Origin: Sphingomonas sp. FARSPH
Lineage (GTDB): Bacteria; Pseudomonadota; Alphaproteobacteria; Sphingomonadales; Sphingomonadaceae
DNA: 64,000 nt
Assembly (NCBI RefSeq): GCF_003355005.1
Contig: NZ_CP029985.1
Span: 1,913,001-1,977,000, forward strand
Direction of reading: 5' to 3'
Shown: positions 1 through 8,657 of the stretch, piece after piece
Position numbering within the stretch: the first letter of the stretch is position 1
Layout: the number at the start of each line of letters is the position of its first letter
Program-made: the position numbers and the translations under genes
The notes under the pieces: model-generated
The model's database searches: none
What the model saw: the letters and a program-made list of their open reading frames with translations, nothing else
Told to the model about the DNA's origin: nothing

Positions 1-89
1 GGGGCGATCGCGTCGCGGTCGGTGACGATCGCCTTGTCGCCCAGCCGCGGAGCGAGCGCGGCTAGCATCGCGGATTGCGCAGGGGTCAT
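1..89 (-). CDS. FAD-linked oxidoreductase, N-terminal fragment (cut by window start)
   Basis: Only the first 29 codons are inside the window. The frame starts at an ATG at 89 and reads MTPAQSAMLAALAPRLGDKA, continuing to the edge. In sphingomonads this kind of N-terminus opens FAD-binding oxidoreductases of the glycolate oxidase / D-2-hydroxyacid dehydrogenase type, but no flavin-binding motif is visible here, so the family is inferred from the leader alone. The gene is divergent from the small exported protein that follows, with a 77-base gap holding both starts. Confidence 0.45.
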   Translation of the reverse strand, partial: MTPAQSAMLAALAPRLGDKAIVTDRDAIA

Positions 90-166
90 GCGGCGCGCGC
101 TACGCCAAGTTCATCCGCCGTTCAACGATCGCCGCTATGGCACCGCACGACCATGTCCGATCGTTC

Positions 167-613
167 ATGATCCATCCGGGGGTGACCCTGTCGCTGTTTA
201 CGGTCTTCGCGCCCGCTCTTGCGGGGGCGTGGGACGATTTTGGCCGCGTCCAGTTCGCGCAGGTGACGCTGCACCAGCGGGTCGTGATCCGCGTCACGAC
301 GACGGCGCCCGCGCCCGTATCCGCGCCCCGACCGATCACCTGGAAAGAGAAAAAGGGGCCCAAATGTATCGCGGTCGCCGATCTGGGCGGCGCGATGGTC
401 AGCGGGGACGGCGCGATCGACCTGGCGCTGACCGGCAACCGCCGCATCCGTGCGCACCTGGGCGGGGAATGCCGGCCGATGGATTATTATTCCCGTTTCT
501 ATCTGAAACCCGCGGCGGACGGGCGCGTGTGCGCCAATCGCGACGTGCTGAGCATGCGATCGGGGCTGACGTGCGAAATCAAGGCCTTCCGCACGCTGGT
601 GCCGCGCAAATAA
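167..613 (+). CDS. Small exported conserved hypothetical protein
   Basis: A 148-residue protein of unknown function. The start at 167 gives a short hydrophobic leader (residues about 6-20) ending near ALAG, consistent with a Sec signal peptide. An in-frame ATG at 137 would place ten polar residues before the leader and is less likely. The mature part has three spaced cysteines (in GPKCIAV, GGECRPM and RVCANRD) plus a fourth in LTCEIK near the C-terminus, suggesting disulfides in a small periplasmic fold. No catalytic motif was recognised. It is followed 99 bases later by the helicase gene. Confidence 0.65.
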   Translation: MIHPGVTLSLFTVFAPALAGAWDDFGRVQFAQVTLHQRVVIRVTTTAPAPVSAPRPITWKEKKGPKCIAVADLGGAMVSGDGAIDLALTGNRRIRAHLGGECRPMDYYSRFYLKPAADGRVCANRDVLSMRSGLTCEIKAFRTLVPRK

Positions 614-712
614 GGCGCGCGGGCCCGAAAATCTTGACTTTTGCGCGTAAATCCGCAAGCGCGCGAAGCGATGTCGCAGGCAGTCGCCGCGACCGTTTTC
701 CCGGACCTCTGC

Positions 713-2233
713 ATGAGCTTTGCCGATCTCGGCCTTTCCGACGAACTCCTGAAGGCAGTGACCGACGCCGGCTATACCGAGCCGACGCCGATCCAGGCGA
801 GCGCGATTCCCTCCGTGCTGATGATGCGCGACCTGATCGGCATCGCGCAGACGGGGACGGGCAAGACCGCGGCCTTCGTCCTGCCGATGATCGACATCCT
901 GGCGCACGGGCGCAGCCGTGCCCGCATGCCGCGCAGCCTAATCCTGGAGCCGACGCGCGAACTCGCCGCGCAGGTGGCGGAGAATTTCGAGAAGTATGGT
1001 GCCGGCCACAAGCTGTCGATGGCGCTGCTGATCGGCGGCGTGTCGATGGGCGACCAGATCAAGGCGCTGGAAAAGGGCGTCGACGTGCTGATCGCAACGC
1101 CGGGCCGGCTGATGGATTTGTTCCAGCGTGGCAACATCCTGCTGACCGGATGTTCGTTGCTGGTGATCGACGAGGCGGACCGGATGCTCGACATGGGGTT
1201 CATCCCCGACATCGAGGAAATCTGCACCAAGCTGCCCAAGCAGCGTCAGACCCTGTTGTTTTCGGCGACGATGCCGCCGCCGATCAAGAAGCTGGCTGAC
1301 AAGTTCCTCGACAATCCCAAGACGATCGAGGTCGCGCGGCCCGCGTCAACCAACGTCAACATCAAGCAATGGCTGGTCCCGGTGCCGGGCAGCGCGTTCA
1401 AGAAGCGTGACGCGCTGCGCCAGTTGCTGCGCCAGGACGACGTCACCACTGCGATCATCTTCTGCAACCGCAAGACGACGGTGCGTGAGCTCAACAAGAG
1501 CCTGAAGAAGCACGGCTTCCGCTCGGGCGAGATCCATGGCGACATGGAGCAGCCGCAGCGGCTGGCCGAACTCGACCTGTTCAAGAAGGGTGAGATCAAC
1601 ATCCTGGTGGCGAGCGACGTCGCGGCGCGCGGGCTCGACATCAAGGGCGTGTCCCACGTCTTCAACTTCGATGCGCCGTGGCATCCGGACGATTACGTCC
1701 ACCGCATCGGTCGCACCGGCCGCGGCGGCGCGACCGGCGTCGCCTACACGCTGATGACCGCGGAAGATGCGGAGAACATCGACAATATCGAAAAGCTGAC
1801 CGGGCAGAAGATCGATCGCATGACGATCGAACAGACGCCGGACACCGCCGAAGAGGCGCGCCCGCCGCGCCGCGAGCGCAGCACGCGTAGCGGCCGGGGC
1901 GAGGACCGCGGCGAGCGGCCCGAGCGGGGCGGTCGCCGCGATCGTCGCGACGCCGGTCAGGCGACGGAGGCCCCGCGTGCGGATCACGCCCGTGCCAATA
2001 CCGCCAGCGCTGAGGGTGTTCGCACCGAGCGTAGTCCTGTCGAGTCCGGGCGGGGCGATTATGGCCGCGCCGAGCGGTCGTACGGCGGCGACGCGCCGCG
2101 GCCGGCGGATCGCCGCCCGCGCCGCGACCGACGCGACGAGGGGCAGGAGGCTGACTGGAACGGCGGCTGGAACGGCCCGATCCCGGACTTCCTGTCGGTC
2201 GCGCTCAATGTCGGTGATCCCGTCGACGCGTGA
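713..2233 (+). CDS. DEAD-box ATP-dependent RNA helicase (RhlE-like)
   Basis: Cytoplasmic RNA helicase that unwinds RNA structure during ribosome assembly or mRNA decay. The 506-residue frame shows the family motifs in order: Q motif (residues 2-29), Walker A AQTGTGKT (45-52), PTRELAAQV, DEAD (153-156), SAT (about 184) and HRIGRTGR (330-337). The last 110 residues are an Arg/Gly/Asp-rich disordered tail, typical of RNA-binding extensions in sphingomonad homologues. The start at 713 matches the usual MSFADLGL opening. An ATG at 671 would add 14 residues and cannot be excluded. Whether it is RhlE, DeaD or another paralogue cannot be settled from motifs. Confidence 0.93.
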   Translation: MSFADLGLSDELLKAVTDAGYTEPTPIQASAIPSVLMMRDLIGIAQTGTGKTAAFVLPMIDILAHGRSRARMPRSLILEPTRELAAQVAENFEKYGAGHKLSMALLIGGVSMGDQIKALEKGVDVLIATPGRLMDLFQRGNILLTGCSLLVIDEADRMLDMGFIPDIEEICTKLPKQRQTLLFSATMPPPIKKLADKFLDNPKTIEVARPASTNVNIKQWLVPVPGSAFKKRDALRQLLRQDDVTTAIIFCNRKTTVRELNKSLKKHGFRSGEIHGDMEQPQRLAELDLFKKGEINILVASDVAARGLDIKGVSHVFNFDAPWHPDDYVHRIGRTGRGGATGVAYTLMTAEDAENIDNIEKLTGQKIDRMTIEQTPDTAEEARPPRRERSTRSGRGEDRGERPERGGRRDRRDAGQATEAPRADHARANTASAEGVRTERSPVESGRGDYGRAERSYGGDAPRPADRRPRRDRRDEGQEADWNGGWNGPIPDFLSVALNVGDPVDA

Positions 2234-2240
2234 CGCGCCG

Positions 2241-2456
2241 ATGGCCGAGCCAGTGATCGCAATCGTGCCCGCCGAGGCGGCGAGCCTCGCCTCCCCGTGC
2301 ATCAACGTCTGCACTCTCGATGCGGCGACGGGCTGGTGCCGCGGGTGCGGCCGGACGATCGGCGAGATTTCCAACTGGAGCGCCAAGCCTGCCGCAGAGC
2401 GCCGTACGATCCTCGATGCGTTGCCGCCGCGCATGGCGATGCTGGCGCAGCAATAG
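2241..2456 (+). CDS. DUF1289 family small Cys-rich protein
   Basis: A 71-residue protein whose core SPCINVCTLDAATGWCRGCG has the four-cysteine pattern of DUF1289 proteins (YdhL-like). Known members have no established reaction; the cysteines suggest metal or Fe-S binding. It starts 7 bases after the helicase stop, so the two are probably co-transcribed. The C-terminal half is the helical ISNWSAKPAAERRTILDAL segment normal for the family. Family assignment is secure from the Cys spacing; function is not. Confidence 0.85.
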   Translation: MAEPVIAIVPAEAASLASPCINVCTLDAATGWCRGCGRTIGEISNWSAKPAAERRTILDALPPRMAMLAQQ

Positions 2457-2599
2457 CGGGCTGCCTGCGCGCCGCGGCGACGTGACGGGCATCCGGCCCT
2501 TGCCGTTCCGCGGCGATGCGGCACCAATCCTGTTGGCGGCGGGCATGCCGGTGGATGACACCGCCCGCCCGAGCGCGTAGACGGCGCCGCGTGGACGTG

Positions 2600-3070
2600 A
2601 TGCGCCGCCTGATCCTGACGCACCGGACGGTGGCGGCCCTGGTGCTTGCCGCCGCGCTGGCGATGCGGCTGCTCGTGCCGGCCGGGTTCATGCCCGACGT
2701 GGCTGGCGGTGCAGTGCGGTTGATCCTGTGTCCGGCCGCGGGGCCCGTGCCCGCCGCGATGTCGCCCATGGCGCACGGTTCGATGGCCATGCCGATGGGG
2801 CATGCGGGAACGGACAATCACGTCGCGTCGGCGCATGACCATGGCGCGCACGATCACGACAAATCTTCATCGCACGATCACGCGCCGCAGGACGCACCGT
2901 GCGCCTTTGCCGGGCTGGCGCTGGCATCGCTGATGCCGGTCGATCCGGTGCTGCTACTCGCGGCGATCGCCTTCGCGATGGCGTTGGCGGCGTTCGGCCT
3001 CGCCTTGCCCACGCCGGGCCGCGTCCCCTACCTCCGCCCGCCGCTTCGCGGTCCCCCCATCGTCGCCTGA
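2600..3070 (+). CDS. His/Met-rich membrane protein (DUF2946-like), probable metal handling
   Basis: A 156-residue protein with one N-terminal hydrophobic segment (about residues 9-30), a periplasmic loop very rich in His and Met (MGHAGTDNH, HDHGAHDHD, SSHDHAP) with two Cys, and a second hydrophobic segment near the C-terminus. The architecture resembles DUF2946-type proteins found beside copper genes. The His/Met cluster suggests binding of copper or another soft metal; this is inference. It lies 133 bases upstream of a TonB-dependent receptor and a PepSY protein that also carries a His/Met stretch, so the three probably serve one metal. The start at 2600 was chosen because earlier codons encode an Arg-rich stretch lacking a leader. 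Confidence 0.7.
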   Translation: MRRLILTHRTVAALVLAAALAMRLLVPAGFMPDVAGGAVRLILCPAAGPVPAAMSPMAHGSMAMPMGHAGTDNHVASAHDHGAHDHDKSSSHDHAPQDAPCAFAGLALASLMPVDPVLLLAAIAFAMALAAFGLALPTPGRVPYLRPPLRGPPIVA

Positions 3071-3203
3071 ACCCGATGCCGGCGCTGCACGCGCCGGTTC
3101 TCGACGTCGCGGCCGATCCCGTTTCGGCGTAGGGGCCCGGCGGCCTGTCACCGTCCGGGCGGGCGCGACGTCGTTTCCCACGACGATCTCACAGGGGACC
3201 ATC

Positions 3204-5549
3204 ATGCCCATCACAAGCCTGTTCCTCGTCGCCGCACTGGCGGCGGGGCAGGGCGATTCGCCTGCCGACCGGCGCGCCGCCCTCTTGCGCGAACGCGCCG
3301 CGATCGATGCCGAACTGCGCGCCCTCGACGCCCAGGCGGCTGCGCCCGCGACACCTGCCACGACGTCCGGCGCGGCGAACCAGCAGCGCGCGCTTGCCGA
3401 CGACGTCGTCGTCACCGGTCGCGCGCTGTCGCTGACCACCGACGTGCGCGGGCAGACCGTGACGACGGTTCGCGACGCCGTGTTCCGCAACACCCCCGCG
3501 ACGACGATCGCGGATATCGTCCGCTTGTCGCCGGGCGTCGTCGTCATCCAGGGCAACGGCCCGCGCGACGTCGGCGTATCAGTGCGCGGCTCCAACGCGC
3601 GCAACAGCTTCGGTGCGCGCAACCTGCAGGTGTTCGAGGACGATTTCCCCGTCACCCAGCCCGATGGCCTTGCCCGGTTCGACCTGACCGACCCGCACGC
3701 CTATGGCGCGGTCGACGTCGTGCGGGGGCCATCGTCCGCCCGTTACGGCAATTACGCGCTGGGCGGCGCGATCAATTTCCGCACCCGCCGCGGGCGCGAC
3801 ATCCGCGGCGCGGAGGTTGGCACCGACTTTGGGGGCGACGGCTATGCCAATGCCTATGCGACGATCGGCAACGTCGGCGCGACCTACGAATACAGCCTGT
3901 TCGCCAGCCTCGCCGGCGGCGACGGCGCGACGGGGCATAGCGGCTACGAGACGGGAACGCTGAACGGCCTCGTCACCATTGCGCTCGGCGACCACGACCG
4001 GCTGACCGGCAAGCTCATCTACAACGAGGGGTTGTTCCGTTTATCGACGCGGCTGTCGTACAATCAATATCTCGCCAATCCGTATCAGCAAGGTTGCGAT
4101 CGGGCGGCGAGCGCGGCGGCCGGCTGCGGCACGATCGCGGTGCTGGTCAACGGCGTCAACGGCGCGCGGATCGCGCAGAGCGCGGCGGAGGGCGACCTTG
4201 CCCGCAACGATCGCCGTACGATCGTCGGCACGCGCTGGGAGCATGACTTCGACGGCGACACGACGCTGCGGACGCAGGCGACGTTCGACAGCCGCGTCGT
4301 CAACCAGCCGACCAGCGCCACGCCGTTCAAGGGGACGCTCGACAGCTATAACCTGTCGACCGACCTGACCGATCGCCACCGCCTGTTCGGGCTGGACGCG
4401 ACCGGTTTCTTCGGGCTGTTTTACAACTATCTCGACAACCAGAGCTACAGCTTCAACAAGACGCCCGCCGGCCGCAACGGCATCGGCGCGCCGACGCAGA
4501 CGGTATTCGGCGACGTCCGCAACCTGGGCGCGCGCGCGCGCGAGGAAGTGGCGGTGACGCGCGACGTGCGCCTGATCGCGGGGATCGGCGCGGAACGATC
4601 CGACATCCGCATGCGCCAGACGGCCTATGCCTATCCGGTGGGGGGCATTCCGACGCTCACCGTCATCCCCGCCGATCGCCGATTCTGGAACGTCGCGCCC
4701 GAAGCATCGGTGCTGTGGCAGGCAACGCGCGCGGTTGGGCTGCATGCCCGCATCGGCACGGGTTACGGCATTCCGCAGGGCGGCAACCTGTTCGTGACCA
4801 GCGCGGGCGTGCCGGGCAACAACGTCGCGCTGAAGGCGCAGCGCAACACCGGTGTCGATATTGGCGCGGCGCTGACGCTGGGCGACACGCTGAGCGCCGA
4901 GGTGACGGGCTATTACGAATGGTTCCGCAACGAACTGGTGACGCAATCGGCGGGCGTGAACCTGTTATCCTATACCACCAACGCGCCGCGGTCGGTGCAC
5001 CGCGGCGTCGAGCTGGGGCTCGACTGGCATCCGGTATCGGGGGCCAAGCTGCTCGCGAGCTACAGCTACAACGACCAATATTATACCGACTTCGCGGAGC
5101 GGCTGACCGCGGGCACGACGTCGGTCGTGATCGATCGCGCGGGCAATCCCATTCCCGGCGTGGTCCCCAACATGGCGAATGTGCGCGCAGGCTACGATCA
5201 GCCGCGCGGGGGCTTGCAGGGACTGGGCGGGTTCGTCGAGGCAAGCTGGCGCGATCGCTATCCGATCGACAACGGCAATCTGTTGCGCGTGCCGGGCTAC
5301 ACGCTCGTCAACCTCAACCTGCATTACGATCCGCCCGCGGGCGCGGACTGGTGGCGGCGCGTCAGCCTGTTCGCCAGCGTGCAGAATTTGTTCGACGAAA
5401 CCTATGTCGGATCCGCGTCGGTCATCGCGGACAGCCTGAACCCCACAACGGGGCAGCAGAACCCGGCCGTCGTGCTGCAGGGGACGACGGGCAGCATCTA
5501 TGCCGGCCAGCCGCGCACGGTCTACGCCGGCATCAAGACGAGGTTCTGA
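3204..5549 (+). CDS. TonB-dependent outer-membrane receptor
   Basis: A 781-residue outer-membrane receptor that imports a metal or metal chelate using TonB energy. It has a short signal peptide (MPITSLFLVAALAAG), then an unusual charged helical stretch (about residues 20-47), a TonB box (DDVVVTGR), a plug domain with the normal NTPATTIADIVRLSPGV and VRGPSSARYG signatures, and a beta-barrel ending in a terminal Phe (AGIKTRF). The start is supported by an AGGGGA ribosome-binding site just upstream. The PepSY gene follows after 2 bases, pointing to iron or copper uptake. The exact substrate cannot be read from the sequence. Confidence 0.92.
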   Translation: MPITSLFLVAALAAGQGDSPADRRAALLRERAAIDAELRALDAQAAAPATPATTSGAANQQRALADDVVVTGRALSLTTDVRGQTVTTVRDAVFRNTPATTIADIVRLSPGVVVIQGNGPRDVGVSVRGSNARNSFGARNLQVFEDDFPVTQPDGLARFDLTDPHAYGAVDVVRGPSSARYGNYALGGAINFRTRRGRDIRGAEVGTDFGGDGYANAYATIGNVGATYEYSLFASLAGGDGATGHSGYETGTLNGLVTIALGDHDRLTGKLIYNEGLFRLSTRLSYNQYLANPYQQGCDRAASAAAGCGTIAVLVNGVNGARIAQSAAEGDLARNDRRTIVGTRWEHDFDGDTTLRTQATFDSRVVNQPTSATPFKGTLDSYNLSTDLTDRHRLFGLDATGFFGLFYNYLDNQSYSFNKTPAGRNGIGAPTQTVFGDVRNLGARAREEVAVTRDVRLIAGIGAERSDIRMRQTAYAYPVGGIPTLTVIPADRRFWNVAPEASVLWQATRAVGLHARIGTGYGIPQGGNLFVTSAGVPGNNVALKAQRNTGVDIGAALTLGDTLSAEVTGYYEWFRNELVTQSAGVNLLSYTTNAPRSVHRGVELGLDWHPVSGAKLLASYSYNDQYYTDFAERLTAGTTSVVIDRAGNPIPGVVPNMANVRAGYDQPRGGLQGLGGFVEASWRDRYPIDNGNLLRVPGYTLVNLNLHYDPPAGADWWRRVSLFASVQNLFDETYVGSASVIADSLNPTTGQQNPAVVLQGTTGSIYAGQPRTVYAGIKTRF

Positions 5550-5551
5550 CC

Positions 5552-6889
5552 ATGACCGTATCCCGAAAGGCGCGGCGTTGGCCGGGCTATCCGACGATCT
5601 GGCGCTGGCATTTCTATGCCGGATTGCTGTGCATCCCCTTCGTCCTGTGGCTGTCGCTGACCGGCGCGGCCTATCTGTTCCGGCCGCAGGTGGAGGCGTT
5701 GATCGACCGGCCCTACGCCCATGTCGCAGGGCCGGGCCCGCGTGCTACCGCTGCGGCGCAGGTCGATGCCGCGCTCGCCGCAGTGCCGGGATCGGTGCTG
5801 CACCGGTATCAGCTACCCGATACGCCCGATCAGGCGGTGCAGGTGATCGTCGGCGCGCACGGGCGCGAGACGCGCGTCTACGTCCATCCGCAGACGCTCG
5901 TCGTGCTGAAGACGGTGGGCGAGCAGGACCGGCTAATGCGCATCGTCTTTCGCCTGCATGGCGAACTGCTGGCGGGCGATGTCGGCTCGTACGTCGTTGA
6001 GTTGGCCGCATCGTGGACGATCGTCATGGTGCTGACCGGGCTGGTGCTGTGGTGGCCGCGCGGCGGCAGGCTGGCGGGCGTCGTCTATCCGCGGCTGACC
6101 GCGGGCGGGCGGCGGTTCTGGCGCGACCTGCACGGCGTCACCGGCTTCTGGGTGTCCGCGATGACGTTGCTGTTGCTCGTCTCCGGCCTGCCCTGGGCGA
6201 AGAGCTGGGGCACGTATCTGAAGACCGTGCGCACCGCGGTGGAGGGCGGCCCGGTGAAGCAGGACTGGACGATCGGCGCGGCGACCAAGGGCACGCGCGC
6301 GATGGAGGGCGCGCATGCCGAACATGGCGGGATGACGATGGACCATCCCCGCCAGTCCTACGCGCCGCTCGACCGGATGATCGCGGCGGTGCGGCCGCTC
6401 GACCTTGCCGCGCCGGTGCTGATCGCGCCGCCCGCGGGGATGGGGCAGCCGTGGACCGCCAAGTCCGACGCCGCCGACCGGCCGCTGCGCACCGACGTCG
6501 AGCTAAACGCCGATGGCCGCATCCTGTCGCGTAAGGATTTCGCGCAGCGGCGGCTGGTCGACCGGATCGTCGGCTATGGCGTCGCGCTGCACGAGGGCGC
6601 GCTGTATGGCTGGCTCAACCAGCTCGTGAATCTGCTCACCGCGCTCGGTCTGATGCTGCTGGCGGTCAGCGGCGTGGTGTTGTGGTGGCGCCGGCGGCCC
6701 GATGGCGTGCTGGGCGCGCCGCATCCGCGCCCGCGTCCTGCGCTGGCGATGAGCCTGATCGCAGTGATCGTGGCGCTGGGCGTGCTGCTGCCGCTGTTCG
6801 GTGTGACCCTGATCGCGGTGCTGCTGGTCGAGCGGCTGCTGTTCGTGCGGTTGACGCGGGCGCGGCACTGGCTCGGGCTGGCGGGATAG
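5552..6889 (+). CDS. PepSY-associated transmembrane protein (inner membrane, metal uptake type)
   Basis: A 445-residue inner-membrane protein of the PepSY-TM family, often found beside TonB-dependent siderophore receptors and proposed to act as periplasmic/inner-membrane reductases. Membrane segments are visible near residues 18-40 (AGLLCIPFVLWLSLTGAAYLF), about 150-170, 200-220, 365-390 and 410-435. The long periplasmic part between them contains AHAEHGGMTMDH, a compact His/Met stretch that could bind metal. The start is 2 bases after the receptor stop, so the two are one transcription unit. It converges with the trehalase gene. Confidence 0.88.
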   Translation: MTVSRKARRWPGYPTIWRWHFYAGLLCIPFVLWLSLTGAAYLFRPQVEALIDRPYAHVAGPGPRATAAAQVDAALAAVPGSVLHRYQLPDTPDQAVQVIVGAHGRETRVYVHPQTLVVLKTVGEQDRLMRIVFRLHGELLAGDVGSYVVELAASWTIVMVLTGLVLWWPRGGRLAGVVYPRLTAGGRRFWRDLHGVTGFWVSAMTLLLLVSGLPWAKSWGTYLKTVRTAVEGGPVKQDWTIGAATKGTRAMEGAHAEHGGMTMDHPRQSYAPLDRMIAAVRPLDLAAPVLIAPPAGMGQPWTAKSDAADRPLRTDVELNADGRILSRKDFAQRRLVDRIVGYGVALHEGALYGWLNQLVNLLTALGLMLLAVSGVVLWWRRRPDGVLGAPHPRPRPALAMSLIAVIVALGVLLPLFGVTLIAVLLVERLLFVRLTRARHWLGLAG

Positions 6890-6928
6890 TCCGGTGCGCC
6901 CCTCCCGCGGACGGGGCGGGGCGCATCC

Positions 6929-8515
6929 TCACTTCTCTTTGGCGAGGCCCGGCCAGCGCGCGTCGATCGCGCTCGCGACGCCATTGGTCCAGCCGAAGCC
7001 GTCCTGCGTCGGATATTCGCCGCCGCCGCCCGCCTTGCGTTCGGCAACGTCGTATTTCTCCAGCATCTTGCCGGTTTCGGCATAGGCGCGCGCCACCGTC
7101 GTCATCCAGCGGCCGGCGATCTCCTTCGCCAGTGCCTTCTCGCCGTTGCGCGACAGGCCGTCGATCGCGATCCATTGCAGCGGCGCCCAGCCGTTGGGCT
7201 CGTCCCATTGCTGCCCCGTGCTGGCGGTCGTCGTGCGCAGCCCGCCCTCGCCGAGCAGCTTCGCACGGACCAGCGCGGCGGTCGCGCGCGCCTGCGCCGG
7301 GGAAGCCGCCCCCACGAACAGGGGGTAGAGGATCGCGGCGGTGACCGCCGGCGTCGGCCGCTTCGCCGCCATGTCCCAGTCCGCGAATCGCGCCTCGCCC
7401 GGTGCCCACAGATAGCGCGTGATCGCCGTACGTCGCCGGATCGCCCGCTGGCGGAAATCGGCGGCGCAAGCAGCATCGCCTGCGGCGGCGCAGCGCGTCG
7501 CGATCCGCTGCTCCATCGCCAGCATCAGACTGTTGAGATCGACGGGCACGATCTGCGTGGTGCGGATCGTCGCCAGCGTGCGGCCATCCGCCAGCCAGCG
7601 GCTCGAAAAGTCCCATCCGCTTTCCGCCGCGGCGCGCAGGTCGCGATAGACGGCGGCGGTGTCGCGCCCCGCGGCGGCCGCCGCGGTGCCGGTCGCGACG
7701 TCTTCGGCGTAGGATTCGTCGCGCGGCGTGTCACGATCGTCGTAATAGCGGTTGAGCAGGCTGCCGTCGGGCATGCGCACCACCCGCGCGCACGCGCCGG
7801 TCGCGGCGACGCAGTCCGTCCCCTTCATCCACCAGGCATATTCCCGGCGCAGCGCCGCCAGCCGTCGGGCGGCGCGCGCGGGATCCGTATCCCGCGACAG
7901 GTCAAGCATCAGCGCGAAAAACGGCGGCTGCGACCGGCTGAGGTAATAGCTGCGCATGCCGTTGGGGATATGACCGTAACGCTCGATCACGCTGGTAAAG
8001 TCCGCCAGCATCGATTCGATCAGCGGCTGCTGTCCGTCCGCGGCCAGGCCCAGCATCGTGAAATAGCTGTCCCAATAATACATCTCGCGAAACCGTCCGC
8101 CCGGGACGACATAGGGTTCGGGCAGCGGCAGCGCGGAGCCGCCCGGCACCCCGGCGGCGGGCTGGCGCACCAGCATCGGCCAGAGCGCGCGGATATGCGC
8201 GCGCATGTCGCCCGCATCATGATCGTTGACGCCGGGCACGGTGAAATTGGCGAGCACGAACGCCTTCAGGTCGCCGATCCGCGCGCGGTCGAAATCGGCC
8301 ATGATCGCCGCCGGATCGCGCTTCGGCACCGCATCGACGAACGTCTTGCCGTCGGGGAAGATCTTCTGCGTCTGCACCGCGACGAACAGCGGGCCGTAAA
8401 GGTCGGCGGGAGAGGCGGGTGCCGGCCGCGTCGTCGGCACGGCCTGTTGCGCGCTTCCGGCGACCGGCATCGCGGCAAGGCCGGCGGCGAGCAGAAGGGT
8501 CGATAGACGTGGCAT
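6929..8515 (-). CDS. treA: Periplasmic alpha,alpha-trehalase (GH37)
   Basis: Hydrolyses trehalose to two glucose molecules, probably in the periplasm. The 528-residue frame starts with a Sec signal peptide (MPRLSTLLLAAGLAAMPVAG, cut near GSAQQ). Both trehalase signatures are present: PGGRFREMYYWDSY at residues 138-151 and QWDEPNGWAP from about 436. Length and layout fit GH37. The start at 8515 is set by the signal peptide; the frame stays open upstream across a repeat element but that extension makes no sense as protein. The gene stands alone, convergent with the PepSY gene and divergent from the SdhL-like gene. Confidence 0.93.
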   Translation of the reverse strand: MPRLSTLLLAAGLAAMPVAGSAQQAVPTTRPAPASPADLYGPLFVAVQTQKIFPDGKTFVDAVPKRDPAAIMADFDRARIGDLKAFVLANFTVPGVNDHDAGDMRAHIRALWPMLVRQPAAGVPGGSALPLPEPYVVPGGRFREMYYWDSYFTMLGLAADGQQPLIESMLADFTSVIERYGHIPNGMRSYYLSRSQPPFFALMLDLSRDTDPARAARRLAALRREYAWWMKGTDCVAATGACARVVRMPDGSLLNRYYDDRDTPRDESYAEDVATGTAAAAAGRDTAAVYRDLRAAAESGWDFSSRWLADGRTLATIRTTQIVPVDLNSLMLAMEQRIATRCAAAGDAACAADFRQRAIRRRTAITRYLWAPGEARFADWDMAAKRPTPAVTAAILYPLFVGAASPAQARATAALVRAKLLGEGGLRTTTASTGQQWDEPNGWAPLQWIAIDGLSRNGEKALAKEIAGRWMTTVARAYAETGKMLEKYDVAERKAGGGGEYPTQDGFGWTNGVASAIDARWPGLAKEK

Positions 8516-8540
8516 GGGCCTCTCCCGGATATCTGCGCCG

Positions 8541-8633
8541 CGCCGGACTTGTCCCGGCATCCACCGTATCGCACATACGGCGCATAGCCTTCTTTGCGGA
8601 ACCGTGGATACCGGGACAAGCCCGGCGTGACGA
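8541..8633. repeat. BIME-like palindromic repeat, copy 1
   Basis: Two hairpin-forming arms in inverted orientation: CGCCGGACTTGTCCCGG at 8541-8557 and the mirror CCGGGACAAGCCCGGCG at 8611-8627, followed by TGACGA. Inner parts also pair (ATCCACCGT with ACCGTGGAT). It fills the divergent gap between trehalase and the SdhL-like gene. Same architecture as the copies at 13888, 15294 and 27268. Confidence 0.75.
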
Positions 8634-8657
8634 AGCCATGGGCGAAAGGATGAATGC

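Noticed and set aside
22..1299. Long open frame of 425 codons overlapping the small exported protein and the helicase
   Set aside because: Arg/Ala/Asp-rich translation without domain or leader; typical out-of-frame shadow in high-GC DNA over a clear helicase gene.
2457..2599. Riboswitch or regulatory RNA before the metal-uptake genes
   Set aside because: No cobalamin box or other recognisable riboswitch core was seen in this gap or in 3071-3203.
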